Source: JAJZGK01 sp035538795 (lineage in GTDB: Bacteria > Pseudomonadota > Alphaproteobacteria > Rhodospirillales > Magnetospirillaceae). From it: a DNA stretch of 64,000 nucleotides. Position 1 is the first letter of the stretch, and every line of letters starts with the position of its first letter. The notes under the pieces are model-generated. The model made no database searches. It saw only the letters and a list, made by a program, of their open reading frames with translations, and had not been told where the DNA came from. Position numbers and translations under genes: made by a program. This document shows, one piece after another, positions 17,525-26,152 of the stretch. The DNA is taken from positions 13,501 to 77,500 of the forward strand of contig DATLJS010000003.1 in NCBI GenBank assembly GCA_035538795.1. The letters run 5' to 3'.

Positions 17525-17678
17525 GCCAACGACGCCTATCGCGCATTCGGGCGCCGTGGTCCCGCTGGGAAATCCACCCCCTCGGATTTTCCTTAGCGGT
17601 TGGTCATGCCAAACACGACCCCCCAACGGGCCGGATCGCACCCCCACCCACTCGGCGATCCGGCCCGTTTCCCTTTTT
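17525..17678 (+). ncRNA. Candidate anaerobically induced small RNA
   Basis: The 334-bp space between nirN and norC contains an FNR-type promoter (start predicted near 17525) and, about 100 bases on, a perfect 12-bp terminator hairpin with a T-run. A transcript of roughly 150 nucleotides is predicted. A small open frame begins at 17517 but runs through the terminator and has no recognisable features, so a non-coding RNA is favoured. This is inference from signals only. Confidence 0.4.
17628..17678 (+). terminator. Rho-independent terminator between nirN and norC
   Basis: GGGCCGGATCGC (17628-17639) pairs perfectly with GCGATCCGGCCC (17655-17666) around a 15-nt loop and is followed by GTTTCCCTTTTT. 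It separates nirN and the candidate small RNA from norC. Confidence 0.8.
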
Positions 17679-17705
17679 GAATTCCCAATCAATTTAGTAG
17701 GGCGC

Positions 17706-17747
17706 TTGACCGAAGATAAGGCTGTTCGGAACCTCGCCTTTTACTGT
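17706..17747 (+). promoter_or_regulatory. Probable Dnr/FNR-type promoter of norC
   Basis: TTGACCGAAGATAA (17706-17719) has a good left half and a degenerate right half like the nirS box. A start near 17754 is predicted. TACTGT at 17742-17747 occupies the -10 position with three matches. It lies after the terminator and 62 bases before the norC ATG, so it is the likely norCBQD promoter. Confidence 0.4.
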
Positions 17748-17781
17748 CGCCTCGACTGATAAACTCAAGGGGGACAGACCC

Positions 17782-18225
17782 ATGGCCGAGCATCTGACGA
17801 AATCGGCGGCAAGAAATATCTTCTATGGCGGTTCGCTGTTCTTTTTCGTGATCTTCGTGGGCCTGGTGGCGCAAAGCGTCACCTACGCCACCGCCAACGG
17901 CGGCAAGATCAGCGACAGCGCCGCTCACGGCAAGCGCGTGTGGGAGCAGCATGCCTGCTTCGACTGCCACACTTTGTTCGGCGAAGGTGCGCGTTTCGCG
18001 CCGGAACTGGGGAACGTCTGGCTGCGTTACGGCGGTGACAAGGATCCGGATACCGCCCGTGAAGCTCTGAAGAGCTGGATCAAGAATCAGCCCACCCGCA
18101 TCGAGGGCCGGCATCAGATGCCGCACTTCGATCTGACGGAACAGGATTTGGACGGTCTGGTGGATTTCTTCATCTACACCAGCACCATTAATACCCAGAA
18201 CTGGCCGCCGAAGATTTCCGGTTGA
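17782..18225 (+). CDS. norC: NorC, cytochrome c subunit of nitric oxide reductase
   Basis: Membrane-anchored monoheme cytochrome that passes electrons to NorB. One N-terminal membrane span (about residues 13-33), heme site C59-FDC-H63, with Met ligand likely in RHQMPHF. Length 147 residues, normal. A GGGGGA ribosome-binding site precedes the ATG. It is followed after 20 bases by norB. Its own FNR-like promoter and the upstream terminator suggest norCBQD is a separate unit from nir. Confidence 0.95.
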   Translation: MAEHLTKSAARNIFYGGSLFFFVIFVGLVAQSVTYATANGGKISDSAAHGKRVWEQHACFDCHTLFGEGARFAPELGNVWLRYGGDKDPDTAREALKSWIKNQPTRIEGRHQMPHFDLTEQDLDGLVDFFIYTSTINTQNWPPKISG

Positions 18226-18245
18226 GCTTGGGGAGGACTGATCAG

Positions 18246-19565
18246 ATGAAATACGAATCTCAAAAGGTCGCCCGGCTCTATTTTACCGGAGCCATGACCC
18301 TGTTCCTTGCCCAAGTGCTGTTCGGCCTGCTGGGCGGGTTCCTTTATGTCGTGCCGACCGGGCTGCCGGACTTCCTGCCGTTCAGCGTCGTGCGCATGAT
18401 CCACACCAACGCCTTGGTGGTGTGGCTGCTGATGGGCTTCTTCGGCTGCACCTACTATCTGCTGCCCGAAGAGACCGAGACCGAGCTTTACAGCGTCAAG
18501 CTGGCCAAGCTGCAGTTCTGGCTGTTCTTTGCCGCCGCCGGCGTCGCCGTCGTGGGCTATCTGTTCGGCAATTATGACGGCCGTTCCTATCTGGAACAGC
18601 CGATCTACATCAAGATCGGCATCGTCGTCGTGGCGCTGATGTTCCTGTTCAACTGCTCGATGACCCTGTTGAAGGGCCGCAAGACGGTGATCAGCAACAT
18701 TTTGATCCTCGGCCTGTGGGGCGTGGCGGTCTTTTTCCTGTTCGCCTTCGTCAATCCGGCCAACGTCATCCTGGACAAGATGTTCTGGTGGTGGGTCGTC
18801 CATCTGTGGGTGGAAGGCGTGTGGGAACTGGTGATGGCGTCGATCCTCGCCTTCCTGATGATCAAGCTGACCGGCGTCGACCGCGAAGTGGTCGAGAAGT
18901 GGCTGTACGTCATCATCGGCCTGGCGCTGTTCACCGGCATCCTGGGCACCGGCCACCACTATTACTGGATCGGTACGCCCGGCTATTGGCAGTGGATCGG
19001 CAGCGTTTTCTCGGCGCTGGAGGTTCTGCCCTTCTTCGCCATGGTGATCTTCACCTTCACCATGACCTACAAAGGCGGCCGCAACCATCCCAACAAGGCC
19101 GCTTTGCTGTGGTCGCTGGGCTGCTCGGTGACGGCTTTCTTCGGTGCCGGCGTCTGGGGTTTCCTGCATACCCTGGCCCCCATCAACTTCTATACCCACG
19201 GCACCCAGATCACCGCCGCCCACGGCCATCTGGCTTTCTATGGCGCCTACGTCATGGTCAATCTGGCGATGTTCGCCTATGCCATGCCGCAGCTGCTGGG
19301 TCGGGCTCCGTATAATCAAGTCCTGAATATGTGGAGCTTCTGGATCATCACCTCGGGCGTGACCTTCATGACCTTCGTGCTGACCTTCGCCGGCACGGTG
19401 CAGACCCATCTGCAGCGGGTCATGGGCATGACCTACATGGAAGTGCAGGACCAGCTGGGCCTGTTCTACATGATGCGCCTGGGCGCCGGTGCCGTGGTGG
19501 TGGTGGGCGTTCTGCTCTACATCGCCTCGCTGCTACTGCCGGGCAAGGCCGCCAAGGCCCAGTAA
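18246..19565 (+). CDS. norB: NorB, catalytic subunit of nitric oxide reductase
   Basis: Heme-copper-oxidase-superfamily enzyme with a heme b3/non-heme iron site, reducing NO to N2O. The ATG at 18246 follows GGGGAGG by about 9 bases; an in-frame start at the norC stop is less likely. 439 residues and about 12 membrane spans. Metal-ligand blocks are visible: HTNALVVWLL, HLWVEGVWE (with the iron-site glutamate), GTGHHYYWIG and GTQITAAHGHLAFYGAY. Normal length for the cytochrome-c-dependent form. Confidence 0.96.
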   Translation: MKYESQKVARLYFTGAMTLFLAQVLFGLLGGFLYVVPTGLPDFLPFSVVRMIHTNALVVWLLMGFFGCTYYLLPEETETELYSVKLAKLQFWLFFAAAGVAVVGYLFGNYDGRSYLEQPIYIKIGIVVVALMFLFNCSMTLLKGRKTVISNILILGLWGVAVFFLFAFVNPANVILDKMFWWWVVHLWVEGVWELVMASILAFLMIKLTGVDREVVEKWLYVIIGLALFTGILGTGHHYYWIGTPGYWQWIGSVFSALEVLPFFAMVIFTFTMTYKGGRNHPNKAALLWSLGCSVTAFFGAGVWGFLHTLAPINFYTHGTQITAAHGHLAFYGAYVMVNLAMFAYAMPQLLGRAPYNQVLNMWSFWIITSGVTFMTFVLTFAGTVQTHLQRVMGMTYMEVQDQLGLFYMMRLGAGAVVVVGVLLYIASLLLPGKAAKAQ

Positions 19566-19578
19566 CATACGTTAAAAA

Positions 19579-19613
19579 GGGCGGAGCCTCCATCGGGGCT
19601 CCGTCCCATTTTT
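19579..19613 (+). terminator. Terminator/attenuator between norB and norQ
   Basis: GGGCGGAGCC (19579-19588) pairs with GGCTCCGTCC (19597-19606), with one G-U pair, around an 8-nt loop, followed by CATTTTT. The norQ ribosome-binding site CAGGAG starts immediately after, so read-through would be needed for norQD, giving fewer assembly proteins than enzyme. Confidence 0.65.
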
Positions 19614-19626
19614 CAGGAGAATTCCC

Positions 19627-20433
19627 ATGGCGCATCCTCATCTTCAGCCGTCCTTGGCCGAGGTTCCCTTCTACCTGCCCAGCGGCAATGAGTGCGCCCT
19701 GTTCGAACATGCCTTCCGCCGCCGCCTGCCGTTGCTGCTGAAGGGACCGACGGGATGCGGCAAGACCCGCTTCATCGCCCATATGGCGGCCCGTTGCGGA
19801 TTGCCTTTGCACACCGTTTCCTGCCACGACGATCTGACCGCGGCCGATCTGACCGGGCGTTACCTGCTGAAGGGCGGGGACACCGTCTGGACCGACGGCC
19901 CGCTGACCCGCGCCGTGCGCGATGGTGGCGTCTGTTATCTGGACGAAGTGGTCGAAGCCCGCAAGGACGTGGCCGTGGTGCTGCATCCCCTGACGGACGA
20001 CCGCCGCATTCTGCCGCTGGACCGTACCGGCGAACTGCTGCATGCGCCGGAAAACTTCATGCTGGTTGTGTCGTACAACCCTGGTTATCAGAATTTGCTG
20101 AAATCCCTGAAGCCCAGCACCCGCCAACGCTTCGTCGCCATTGAATTCGATTTTCCGCCGGAAGATGCCGAAACCGCCGTGGTGGCCCGCGAAAGCGGAT
20201 TGCCGGTCGAGCGATGCCGAACCCTGGTGGTCTTGGGCCGCCGCCTGCGGGCGTTGAAGGGGCATGATCTTGAGGAAGGAGTTTCCACCCGGCTGCTGGT
20301 CTATTGCGCCACCCTGATGGCCGATGGGCTGTCGTTGGATGAGGCGGTGATGGCCGCCCTGATCGAACCTCTGACCGACGATCCGGTAGTCAAGAAGGGG
20401 CTGGTGGAGCTGGCCCGCGTCGTCTTGGGCTGA
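19627..20433 (+). CDS. norQ: NorQ, MoxR-type AAA+ ATPase for NO reductase assembly
   Basis: AAA+ ATPase of 268 residues that works with NorD to insert the non-heme iron into NorB. Walker A is GPTGCGKT at residues 40-47, Walker B is VCYLDEVVEAR, and the arginine-finger region is STRQRFVAIEFD. The family is NorQ/CbbQ. AGGAG precedes the ATG. It is separated from norB by an attenuator-like hairpin and from norD by 5 bases. Confidence 0.93.
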   Translation: MAHPHLQPSLAEVPFYLPSGNECALFEHAFRRRLPLLLKGPTGCGKTRFIAHMAARCGLPLHTVSCHDDLTAADLTGRYLLKGGDTVWTDGPLTRAVRDGGVCYLDEVVEARKDVAVVLHPLTDDRRILPLDRTGELLHAPENFMLVVSYNPGYQNLLKSLKPSTRQRFVAIEFDFPPEDAETAVVARESGLPVERCRTLVVLGRRLRALKGHDLEEGVSTRLLVYCATLMADGLSLDEAVMAALIEPLTDDPVVKKGLVELARVVLG

Positions 20434-20438
20434 CGGCC

Positions 20439-22349
20439 ATGTTGCCCTTCCTCGAACTGGAGGAGTTCGTCGGCAAACGCTGGCATCAGCTGGTGGGCGG
20501 CAAGTCGTCCTGGCAAAACTTTCCCGAGGCCGAGGTCGCCCTGGCCGACCTGCATGGACCGCTGGCGGTGTTCTTTCGCGGTTTGGGCGGAGCGTCGGGC
20601 GTGACCATCGCCGGTGCGGCGGCGGAGGAATCCGGTCATCGCCTGACCTTGCGTCAAAGGCTGGGGCAGGATGCCGAGCGCCTGGAACAGGCCCGTCTCG
20701 ACGGCAATTCCCTGCATCTTCCGCCGCAAATCGCGCTTTTTCCGACGGTCGAGTTGAATCGGTCCTTATATTTCTGGCTGGCGGCTTTTTTTTCCCATAG
20801 CGCGACGAAGCGGGACGGGGGCGGTGATCTTCTTTGCCGCGATATCCTGTTTCTGCGTCAGGTCCGTCAGACGACGCAAGCCGTTTTGGCCGATTGTCCG
20901 GGCCTGAAAGCGATTCACCGCAAGCTTTGTCAGGCCATTCTGCTGCAACGCCCCAACCGTCCCTTGCCCGAGCTTGAATGGCGAGTGGAGCTGGCCCTTT
21001 TGCGTCTGCTGGGCAACGAAGGCAGCGGGGGCGATTTCTGGCCGCAGGTGACGGGACATTCCGATGTTCTGCCCACGGCGCCTCCGGGCTACAAGCCATT
21101 CTTGCCGGTGCCGCTGTGGGGCGAGGCGTTGGAGCGCGAGACATCGGCCGGCCGTAACGACGGCGCCGACGCCCCCTCATCGGGCGGAGCGGACGCCCGC
21201 GACGGCAAAAGCCGCAAGGGCAAGCGTGAGCGCCGCGAACAGGCCGAGCGCAAGGATTACCTCAGCCTGAACCGCTTTGAAAAAATCCTGACCTTGATCG
21301 AAAGCCTGAACATCAACCGCAAGGTTGACGACGATGACGAGGATAGCGCCCGCAAGGCTTTGGAAGACGCCGATGAAGTGGTGGTTTCCAGCCACAAGGG
21401 AAAGCCTTCGACCCGGTTGCGTTTCGATCTCGACCTGCCGCCGGAGGCGGTGGAGGAGGGAGCCCTTGACGCCCCGCAGACCTATCCCGAATGGCATTGC
21501 GGCAAGCAGGCCTATCTGCCCAACTACTGCAAGGTGCTGACGCGCAACGCCTCGGAAGAGGGAGAGGACTGGCAGCCCGACGAGGAAACCCAGCGCCGCA
21601 TCCGCCAGGTCCGTCGCCAGTTCGAGGCTTTACGGCCCAAGCACGAATTGCTGCGGGCGCAGATGGATGGGGCGGATCTGGATATGGACGCGCTGGTGCG
21701 CGCCCGCTGCGATTTCATCGCCAACGGCGTAGGGTCCGAGCGGGTTCATCAGGCCCAGCGGCGTCAGGCCCGCGATCTGGCGGTGATGCTGCTGGTGGAC
21801 GTCTCGCTGTCCACCGACGGCTGGATAGACAATCGCCGCGTGCTCGACGTCGAAAAGGAAGCGCTGACGGTACTGGCCAATGGTTTGGCAGCCTGCGGCG
21901 ACGATCACGCCATCATGACCTTTACCTCGCGGCGCCGCGATTGGGTGCGGGTGGATACGGTGAAGTCTTTCGAAGAGCCTTTCAGCGCCGCCGTCGGCCG
22001 CCGCATCGCCGCCCTGAAACCTGGATTCTACACCCGTATCGGCGCGGCGGTGCGCCATGCGGCGGCGGAATTGAACAAGCGGCCCAACCGTCACCGTCTA
22101 CTGATCCTGCTGACCGACGGCAAGCCCAACGACGTCGATCATTACGAAGGCCGTTACGGTATCGAGGATTCCCGCATGGCGGTACGCGAGGCCCGGCGTT
22201 CCGGCGTGTCGGTGTTCGGCGTCACCGTCGACCGCGAGGCCCAGGATTATTTTCCGGCTCTGTTCGGACGGGGCGGATACGCCATCGTCGACCATATCGC
22301 CCGGCTGCCGGCGGCTCTGCCCAGTCTTTATCGTCATCTGGTGTCGTAA
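20439..22349 (+). CDS. norD: NorD, von Willebrand A domain protein for NO reductase activation
   Basis: Cytoplasmic partner of NorQ, 636 residues. The C-terminal third is a VWA domain whose metal-binding MIDAS motif DVSLSTD begins near residue 453, followed by TFTSRRRDWVRV and LLILLTDGKPND. A highly charged low-complexity linker (residues about 230-320, with runs of Arg/Lys/Glu and DDDDED) separates it from the N-terminal half. Normal for NorD. Confidence 0.92.
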   Translation: MLPFLELEEFVGKRWHQLVGGKSSWQNFPEAEVALADLHGPLAVFFRGLGGASGVTIAGAAAEESGHRLTLRQRLGQDAERLEQARLDGNSLHLPPQIALFPTVELNRSLYFWLAAFFSHSATKRDGGGDLLCRDILFLRQVRQTTQAVLADCPGLKAIHRKLCQAILLQRPNRPLPELEWRVELALLRLLGNEGSGGDFWPQVTGHSDVLPTAPPGYKPFLPVPLWGEALERETSAGRNDGADAPSSGGADARDGKSRKGKRERREQAERKDYLSLNRFEKILTLIESLNINRKVDDDDEDSARKALEDADEVVVSSHKGKPSTRLRFDLDLPPEAVEEGALDAPQTYPEWHCGKQAYLPNYCKVLTRNASEEGEDWQPDEETQRRIRQVRRQFEALRPKHELLRAQMDGADLDMDALVRARCDFIANGVGSERVHQAQRRQARDLAVMLLVDVSLSTDGWIDNRRVLDVEKEALTVLANGLAACGDDHAIMTFTSRRRDWVRVDTVKSFEEPFSAAVGRRIAALKPGFYTRIGAAVRHAAAELNKRPNRHRLLILLTDGKPNDVDHYEGRYGIEDSRMAVREARRSGVSVFGVTVDREAQDYFPALFGRGGYAIVDHIARLPAALPSLYRHLVS

Positions 22350-22362
22350 GGGAGAGTGAGAC

Positions 22363-23064
22363 ATGCCCCGCGTCCAACCGCTGGACCCCGCCTCGTTCGC
22401 CATGTTGAAGCAGACGCCTCTGTTTCTGGGCCTGGGCGAGGCCGATACCCGTTTGCTGCTGAAACAGGCCTGCATCGAGCTTTATTCCGACGACGAACTT
22501 CTGTTTTGTCGGGGCACCCCCGCCGATCGACTGTTTCTGGTGCTGGACGGCCATGTCGAGGTGTTTCTCGACGAGAACGGCCGCAAAAGCGTGCTGGAAG
22601 TGGCCAAACGCCCGGCCTTGCTGGGCGAGGCCGCGCTTTATACCGACGGGCAATATTCCGATGGAGCCCGCACCATCGGCTTCGCCAAGGTGGTCACAGT
22701 CCCGGCCGAAGCCTTCCGCATGGCGCTGGACAACCGTTTCGATCTGGCCCAGCGCATGCTGGCCACCATGTCCATGCGGCTGCGCGGGCTGGTGGTGCAG
22801 ATCGCCGAACTGAAATTGAAATCCACGGCGCAGCGGGTCGGCGGCTTTCTGCTGGGTCTGTCCGATTCCCTGGATGGTGAAGCCGTGGTAAGGTTCCCTT
22901 ACGATAAGCGTTTGGCGGCGGAATATCTGGGGATGACCGCCGAAAGCCTGTCGCGGGCTTTGCAGCGCCTGTCGGCTGTCGGCGTGCAAAGCCGGGCCGA
23001 CAACGTGGTTGCCATCGCCGATCTTGAGCAACTGCGCGATTTCTGCATCGAGGAAGATGAATGA
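22363..23064 (+). CDS. Crp/Fnr-family regulator, Dnr/NnrR type (first of a tandem pair)
   Basis: Transcription factor of 233 residues with an N-terminal cyclic-nucleotide-like sensor domain (about 20-140) and a C-terminal winged helix. The recognition helix reads ESLSRALQRL, keeping the E-x2-SR that FNR-type proteins use to read TTGA. The N-terminal cysteine cluster of oxygen-sensing FNR is missing, so a Dnr/NnrR-like NO-responsive role is inferred from context. It is the likely activator of boxes at 1487, 8653, 14633, 17477, 17706 and 24676. The stop overlaps the start of its paralogue. Confidence 0.8.
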   Translation: MPRVQPLDPASFAMLKQTPLFLGLGEADTRLLLKQACIELYSDDELLFCRGTPADRLFLVLDGHVEVFLDENGRKSVLEVAKRPALLGEAALYTDGQYSDGARTIGFAKVVTVPAEAFRMALDNRFDLAQRMLATMSMRLRGLVVQIAELKLKSTAQRVGGFLLGLSDSLDGEAVVRFPYDKRLAAEYLGMTAESLSRALQRLSAVGVQSRADNVVAIADLEQLRDFCIEEDE

Positions 23065-23762
23065 CCCTTAGCCTGCCTGCCGCTGAAGACGAGATGGTCC
23101 GCAACGCTCCCATCTTCAGCGACATCAGCCGAGAGGACGTGCAGGCTTTGCTGGAGGCGGCTTACGTCACCAACCATGTCGAGGGTGAGTTGCTGTTCAG
23201 CCGGGGCGATCCGGCGGATCGTTTTTTCCTGGTATTGGCCGGGCGTGTCAATCTGTTCGCGCTGACCGAGGCCGGGGATCAATCGATCCTGGAAGTCATC
23301 GAAAAAGGCCAAAGCTTCGCCGAAGCCGCCATTTTCGCTAGCCAGCGTTTTCCCATCAACGCCGAATGCCAGCCGGGCACCCGGCTTTTGGAAATTCCCT
23401 CGCAGCCGTTTCTGGCCCGTCTGTCGGAGCGGCGTGGATTGTCGGCCAAGCTGCTGGGCTCTTTGGCCCGCTGGCAGCGCCGCATGCTGTCCGAAATCGC
23501 CGAACTGAAGGGCCGCAGCCCGGTGCAGCGCTTGGGCCTGTTTCTTTTGGCCCAGGTGCGCGCGGCCGGCCTCGATGAAGAAAGCGAAGCGGCCTTGACC
23601 TTGCCGGTGACCAAGGTGCAGTTGGCCAGCCGTATCGGCATCACGCCGGAGAGCCTGTCGCGGGCCTTGGCCCGTCTGCGTCCTTTGGGCGTGTCGTCCA
23701 GCGGCCGCGATTTCACCATTGCCGATCCCCGCAAGCTGCGGGCGTTCTGCGGCGCCGATTAA
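23061..23762 (+). CDS. Crp/Fnr-family regulator, Dnr/NnrR type (second of a tandem pair)
   Basis: Paralogue of the preceding gene, also 233 residues, starting inside its stop (ATGA). It has the same domain order: sensor domain with LFSRGDPADRFFLVLAGRV, long dimer helix, and a winged helix with recognition helix ESLSRALARL. It too lacks FNR cluster cysteines. Conserved recognition residues imply overlapping DNA targets, while divergence in the sensor domain suggests different signals. It ends 4 bases into the convergent norF. Confidence 0.8.
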   Translation: MTLSLPAAEDEMVRNAPIFSDISREDVQALLEAAYVTNHVEGELLFSRGDPADRFFLVLAGRVNLFALTEAGDQSILEVIEKGQSFAEAAIFASQRFPINAECQPGTRLLEIPSQPFLARLSERRGLSAKLLGSLARWQRRMLSEIAELKGRSPVQRLGLFLLAQVRAAGLDEESEAALTLPVTKVQLASRIGITPESLSRALARLRPLGVSSSGRDFTIADPRKLRAFCGAD

Positions 23763-24049
23763 CGGCCCATCGCCGCCGCCAGACCGGCGAATCCCATCAC
23801 GATTGCCAGGATCGTCCCCAGGAAGGCCAGGAAGGTGGCCTTCCACATGGTCGTGGAGCGGCGCAGGCCAAGAAACACCCACAGGATCTGCCGAGCCTTG
23901 ATCAAGGCGACGCCCAGCAACAGGGCGATGATCAGCAAGGACAGGCCCCCCGGCGCAGACGGATCGGCGGCGATCAGCAGCACGATGGTCATGGACATCA
24001 GCACAGCCCAGCACAGCAGCAGGGAGCGAAAGCTGGGAACATGTGTCAT
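23759..24049 (-). CDS. norF: NorF-like small membrane protein (cytochrome oxidase subunit IV family)
   Basis: Ninety-six residues with three hydrophobic segments (about 9-28, 34-58 and 67-90) and the family motif KARQILWVFLGLR. It is encoded directly after norE, as in other nor clusters, and probably assists NO reductase assembly or activity. The 3' end overlaps the convergent regulator gene by four bases. Confidence 0.8.
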   Translation of the reverse strand: MTHVPSFRSLLLCWAVLMSMTIVLLIAADPSAPGGLSLLIIALLLGVALIKARQILWVFLGLRRSTTMWKATFLAFLGTILAIVMGFAGLAAAMGR

Positions 24050-24061
24050 GTCGCGGCTCCT

Positions 24062-24640
24062 TCAGCGGATCAGATAGACGATGGGGTACAGCAGCACCCA
24101 AATCAGATCGACCATGTGCCAAAAGGCCGTGCCGGTCTCGACGTTCTCGTGGCTGCATTTCCAGCCGACGATACCCAGGATGACGATGCCCAGAACCACA
24201 TGCAAGGCATGGAAACCGGTCATCAGATAGAACAGGGTGAAGAACGGGCTGGTTTCCATGCCGATGCCGCGGGAGAACTCGGCCGAATATTCGAAGCCTT
24301 TGACCACGAGGAAGCCGGCGCCCATCAACGCGGCGGCGGCCAACCAGATGCGGCAGGCGGTTTTGCGGCCCAGCCCGGCCATGCGTGCGCCGTTGGCGGC
24401 CAAGAAGCCGCTGGTCAGCAGGATCATGGTGTTGATGCCGCCCGCCAGCCGGTTCAACTCCAGTTGATCGGCGGCGAATGCCTGGGCATGCCAAGCCCGT
24501 GCGGCGGAAAAGGCGCAAAAGAAAGCGCCGAACACCAGAATCTCGCTGATGATCAGCACCCACATCAGCGGGTTGCCGGGCAGATCATCCAGAGCGCCCC
24601 AGCCGGCGGTTTCCGTTTCTGTCGTGTCGATGGTCGTCAT
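24062..24640 (-). CDS. norE: NorE, cytochrome c oxidase subunit III-like protein
   Basis: Membrane protein of 192 residues with five predicted spans, related to subunit III of heme-copper oxidases. Family blocks include FYLMTGFHALHVVLG and TAFWHMVDLIWVLLYPIVYL. In denitrifiers NorE with NorF supports full NO reductase activity. It is transcribed away from the regulators, with an FNR box centred 42 bases upstream of its ATG. Confidence 0.88.
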   Translation of the reverse strand: MTTIDTTETETAGWGALDDLPGNPLMWVLIISEILVFGAFFCAFSAARAWHAQAFAADQLELNRLAGGINTMILLTSGFLAANGARMAGLGRKTACRIWLAAAALMGAGFLVVKGFEYSAEFSRGIGMETSPFFTLFYLMTGFHALHVVLGIVILGIVGWKCSHENVETGTAFWHMVDLIWVLLYPIVYLIR

Positions 24641-24675
24641 GGGGGCACTGTGGCAAATTTTGTTCCCCCGTTTCC

Positions 24676-24689
24676 TTGACTGTCCTCAA
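24676..24689 (-). promoter_or_regulatory. FNR/Dnr box upstream of norE
   Basis: Read on the minus strand the site is TTGAGGACAGTCAA, with both half sites intact. It overlaps the stop codon of the upstream co-directional regulator gene. Its centre is 42 bases from the norE ATG, so a class II start would fall almost on the start codon, giving a very short or absent leader. Confidence 0.6.
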
Positions 24690-26152
24690 TGGCCGGACAG
24701 CACCCGCGCCAAGGCGCGGATGGCGGCATCCATCTTTTCCGCCGGGGTGTTGCCGTATCCCAGGATCAGGCCCGGCGGGCCTGAGCTGCATCGATTCTGG
24801 CTGAGAGCCGCCGGGGCGATGCCGTGGGCGACGGCGGCCTGCGAAACCTCCAGGTCATTCTTGTCTTCGGTCAGCCAGGCGATGGCGTGGGTTCCGGCCT
24901 CGCCCGCGGTGACGCGGGCCAGCCCCGGCAAATACCGTTCGGCGGCGTCCATCAGGGCGGCTCGGCGTTCACCGTAAAGCTGCCGCATGCGTCGTAAGTG
25001 AGCGGTGAAATGACCTTCGATCATGAAATCGGCCATGGCGGCCTGGGGCAGCAGCGATGGAGCCATGTCGGCCTGGCGGCGCACCGCCAGAAACGGATCC
25101 ACCAGATCGGGCGGCAGCACCAGCCAGCCCAGGCGCAGGGTCGGGAACATGCTTTTGGAAAAGCTGCCGCAATAAATGGTGCGTTGATGGCGGTCCAATC
25201 CCTGCAACGCCGCCAGCGGGCGGCTGCCGTAACGGAAATCGCTGTCGTAATCGTCTTCGATGATCCATGAGCCGGTACGGGCCGCCCATTCGATCAAGGC
25301 AATGCGGCGGTCTGCGGGCATGGTGGCGCCCGATGGAAACTGGTGCGATGGCGTGATGCAGGCCAGTCGGGCCATGGGCCACAACTGCTCGGCCAGGGCC
25401 GGATTGAAGCCCTGGCCGTCCACTGGCACCGGGGCGGGGATGGCGTCGCAGCCGCGCAGAACGCCCAACAATCCGCTGTAACAGGGGTCTTCCACCATGG
25501 CCTGGTCGCCGGGATCGAGCAGGGTGCGTGCCGCCAAATCCAGGCCTTGCTGCGAACCGGCGACGATAATGATCTGTTCGGCTGTGCAGCGTACACCTCG
25601 GGCGGCTCCCAAATGGTCGGCGATGGCTTGGCGCAAGGGCGGATAGCCGGCGGCGGACAGTTTCCCCATCAATGAAGTGTCGGGCCGCCGCCAGCGCCGG
25701 GCCAGTAGGCGGCTCCAGTCGCGAACGGGAAAGGCGTCCAGGGCCGGCATGCCGACCGACAGCGGCAGCAGCGAGCCGCGCAACGCCGGCCGTTCCAACC
25801 CTTCCAATTGCCGGGCCAGACGGCTTATGACGCGGCTGGTTCCGGCTGGAGGTGGATGATGGCCGTGGACCGCCAGCGACGAAGCGGGGGCGGCGATACG
25901 GGTACCGGAGCCGTGGCGGCTTTCCACATGGCCTTCGTCCTGCAGCTGTCCCATGGCGGCGATTACCGTGTTGCGCGACAGGCCCAGTTGCGCGGCGAGA
26001 GTCCGGCTGGAGGGAAGGCGGCTACCCTGTGTCAGGCGTTTGTCGAGGATGGCGGCGCGCAGATGGTGATAAAGTTGGCGGTGCAGCGGTTCGGTCCCAG
26101 CGGGATCGAAGGGCGGCAGAACCAGCGGCAAGGGAGTTGGGCGTTTTGCCAA
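24686..26152 (-). CDS. MocR/PdxR-type GntR regulator with aminotransferase domain
   Basis: Chimeric regulator of 488 residues: a GntR winged helix at about 18-85 (GSRLPSSRTLAAQLGLSRNTV) joined to a PLP-binding fold-type I aminotransferase-like domain. The PLP lysine is expected in CGSFSKSMFPTLRLGW. Such proteins sense PLP or amino compounds. The predicted start is TTG with AAGGG 6 bases upstream, lying inside a set of repeats shared with the divergent PNPOx-like gene, which is the probable target. The 3' end abuts the norE control region. Confidence 0.87.
   Translation of the reverse strand: MAKRPTPLPLVLPPFDPAGTEPLHRQLYHHLRAAILDKRLTQGSRLPSSRTLAAQLGLSRNTVIAAMGQLQDEGHVESRHGSGTRIAAPASSLAVHGHHPPPAGTSRVISRLARQLEGLERPALRGSLLPLSVGMPALDAFPVRDWSRLLARRWRRPDTSLMGKLSAAGYPPLRQAIADHLGAARGVRCTAEQIIIVAGSQQGLDLAARTLLDPGDQAMVEDPCYSGLLGVLRGCDAIPAPVPVDGQGFNPALAEQLWPMARLACITPSHQFPSGATMPADRRIALIEWAARTGSWIIEDDYDSDFRYGSRPLAALQGLDRHQRTIYCGSFSKSMFPTLRLGWLVLPPDLVDPFLAVRRQADMAPSLLPQAAMADFMIEGHFTAHLRRMRQLYGERRAALMDAAERYLPGLARVTAGEAGTHAIAWLTEDKNDLEVSQAAVAHGIAPAALSQNRCSSGPPGLILGYGNTPAEKMDAAIRALARVLSGH

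Noticed and set aside
17517..17759. Small open frame between nirN and norC
   Set aside because: It crosses the terminator at 17628-17678, has no ribosome-binding site and a Pro-rich composition without recognisable features.
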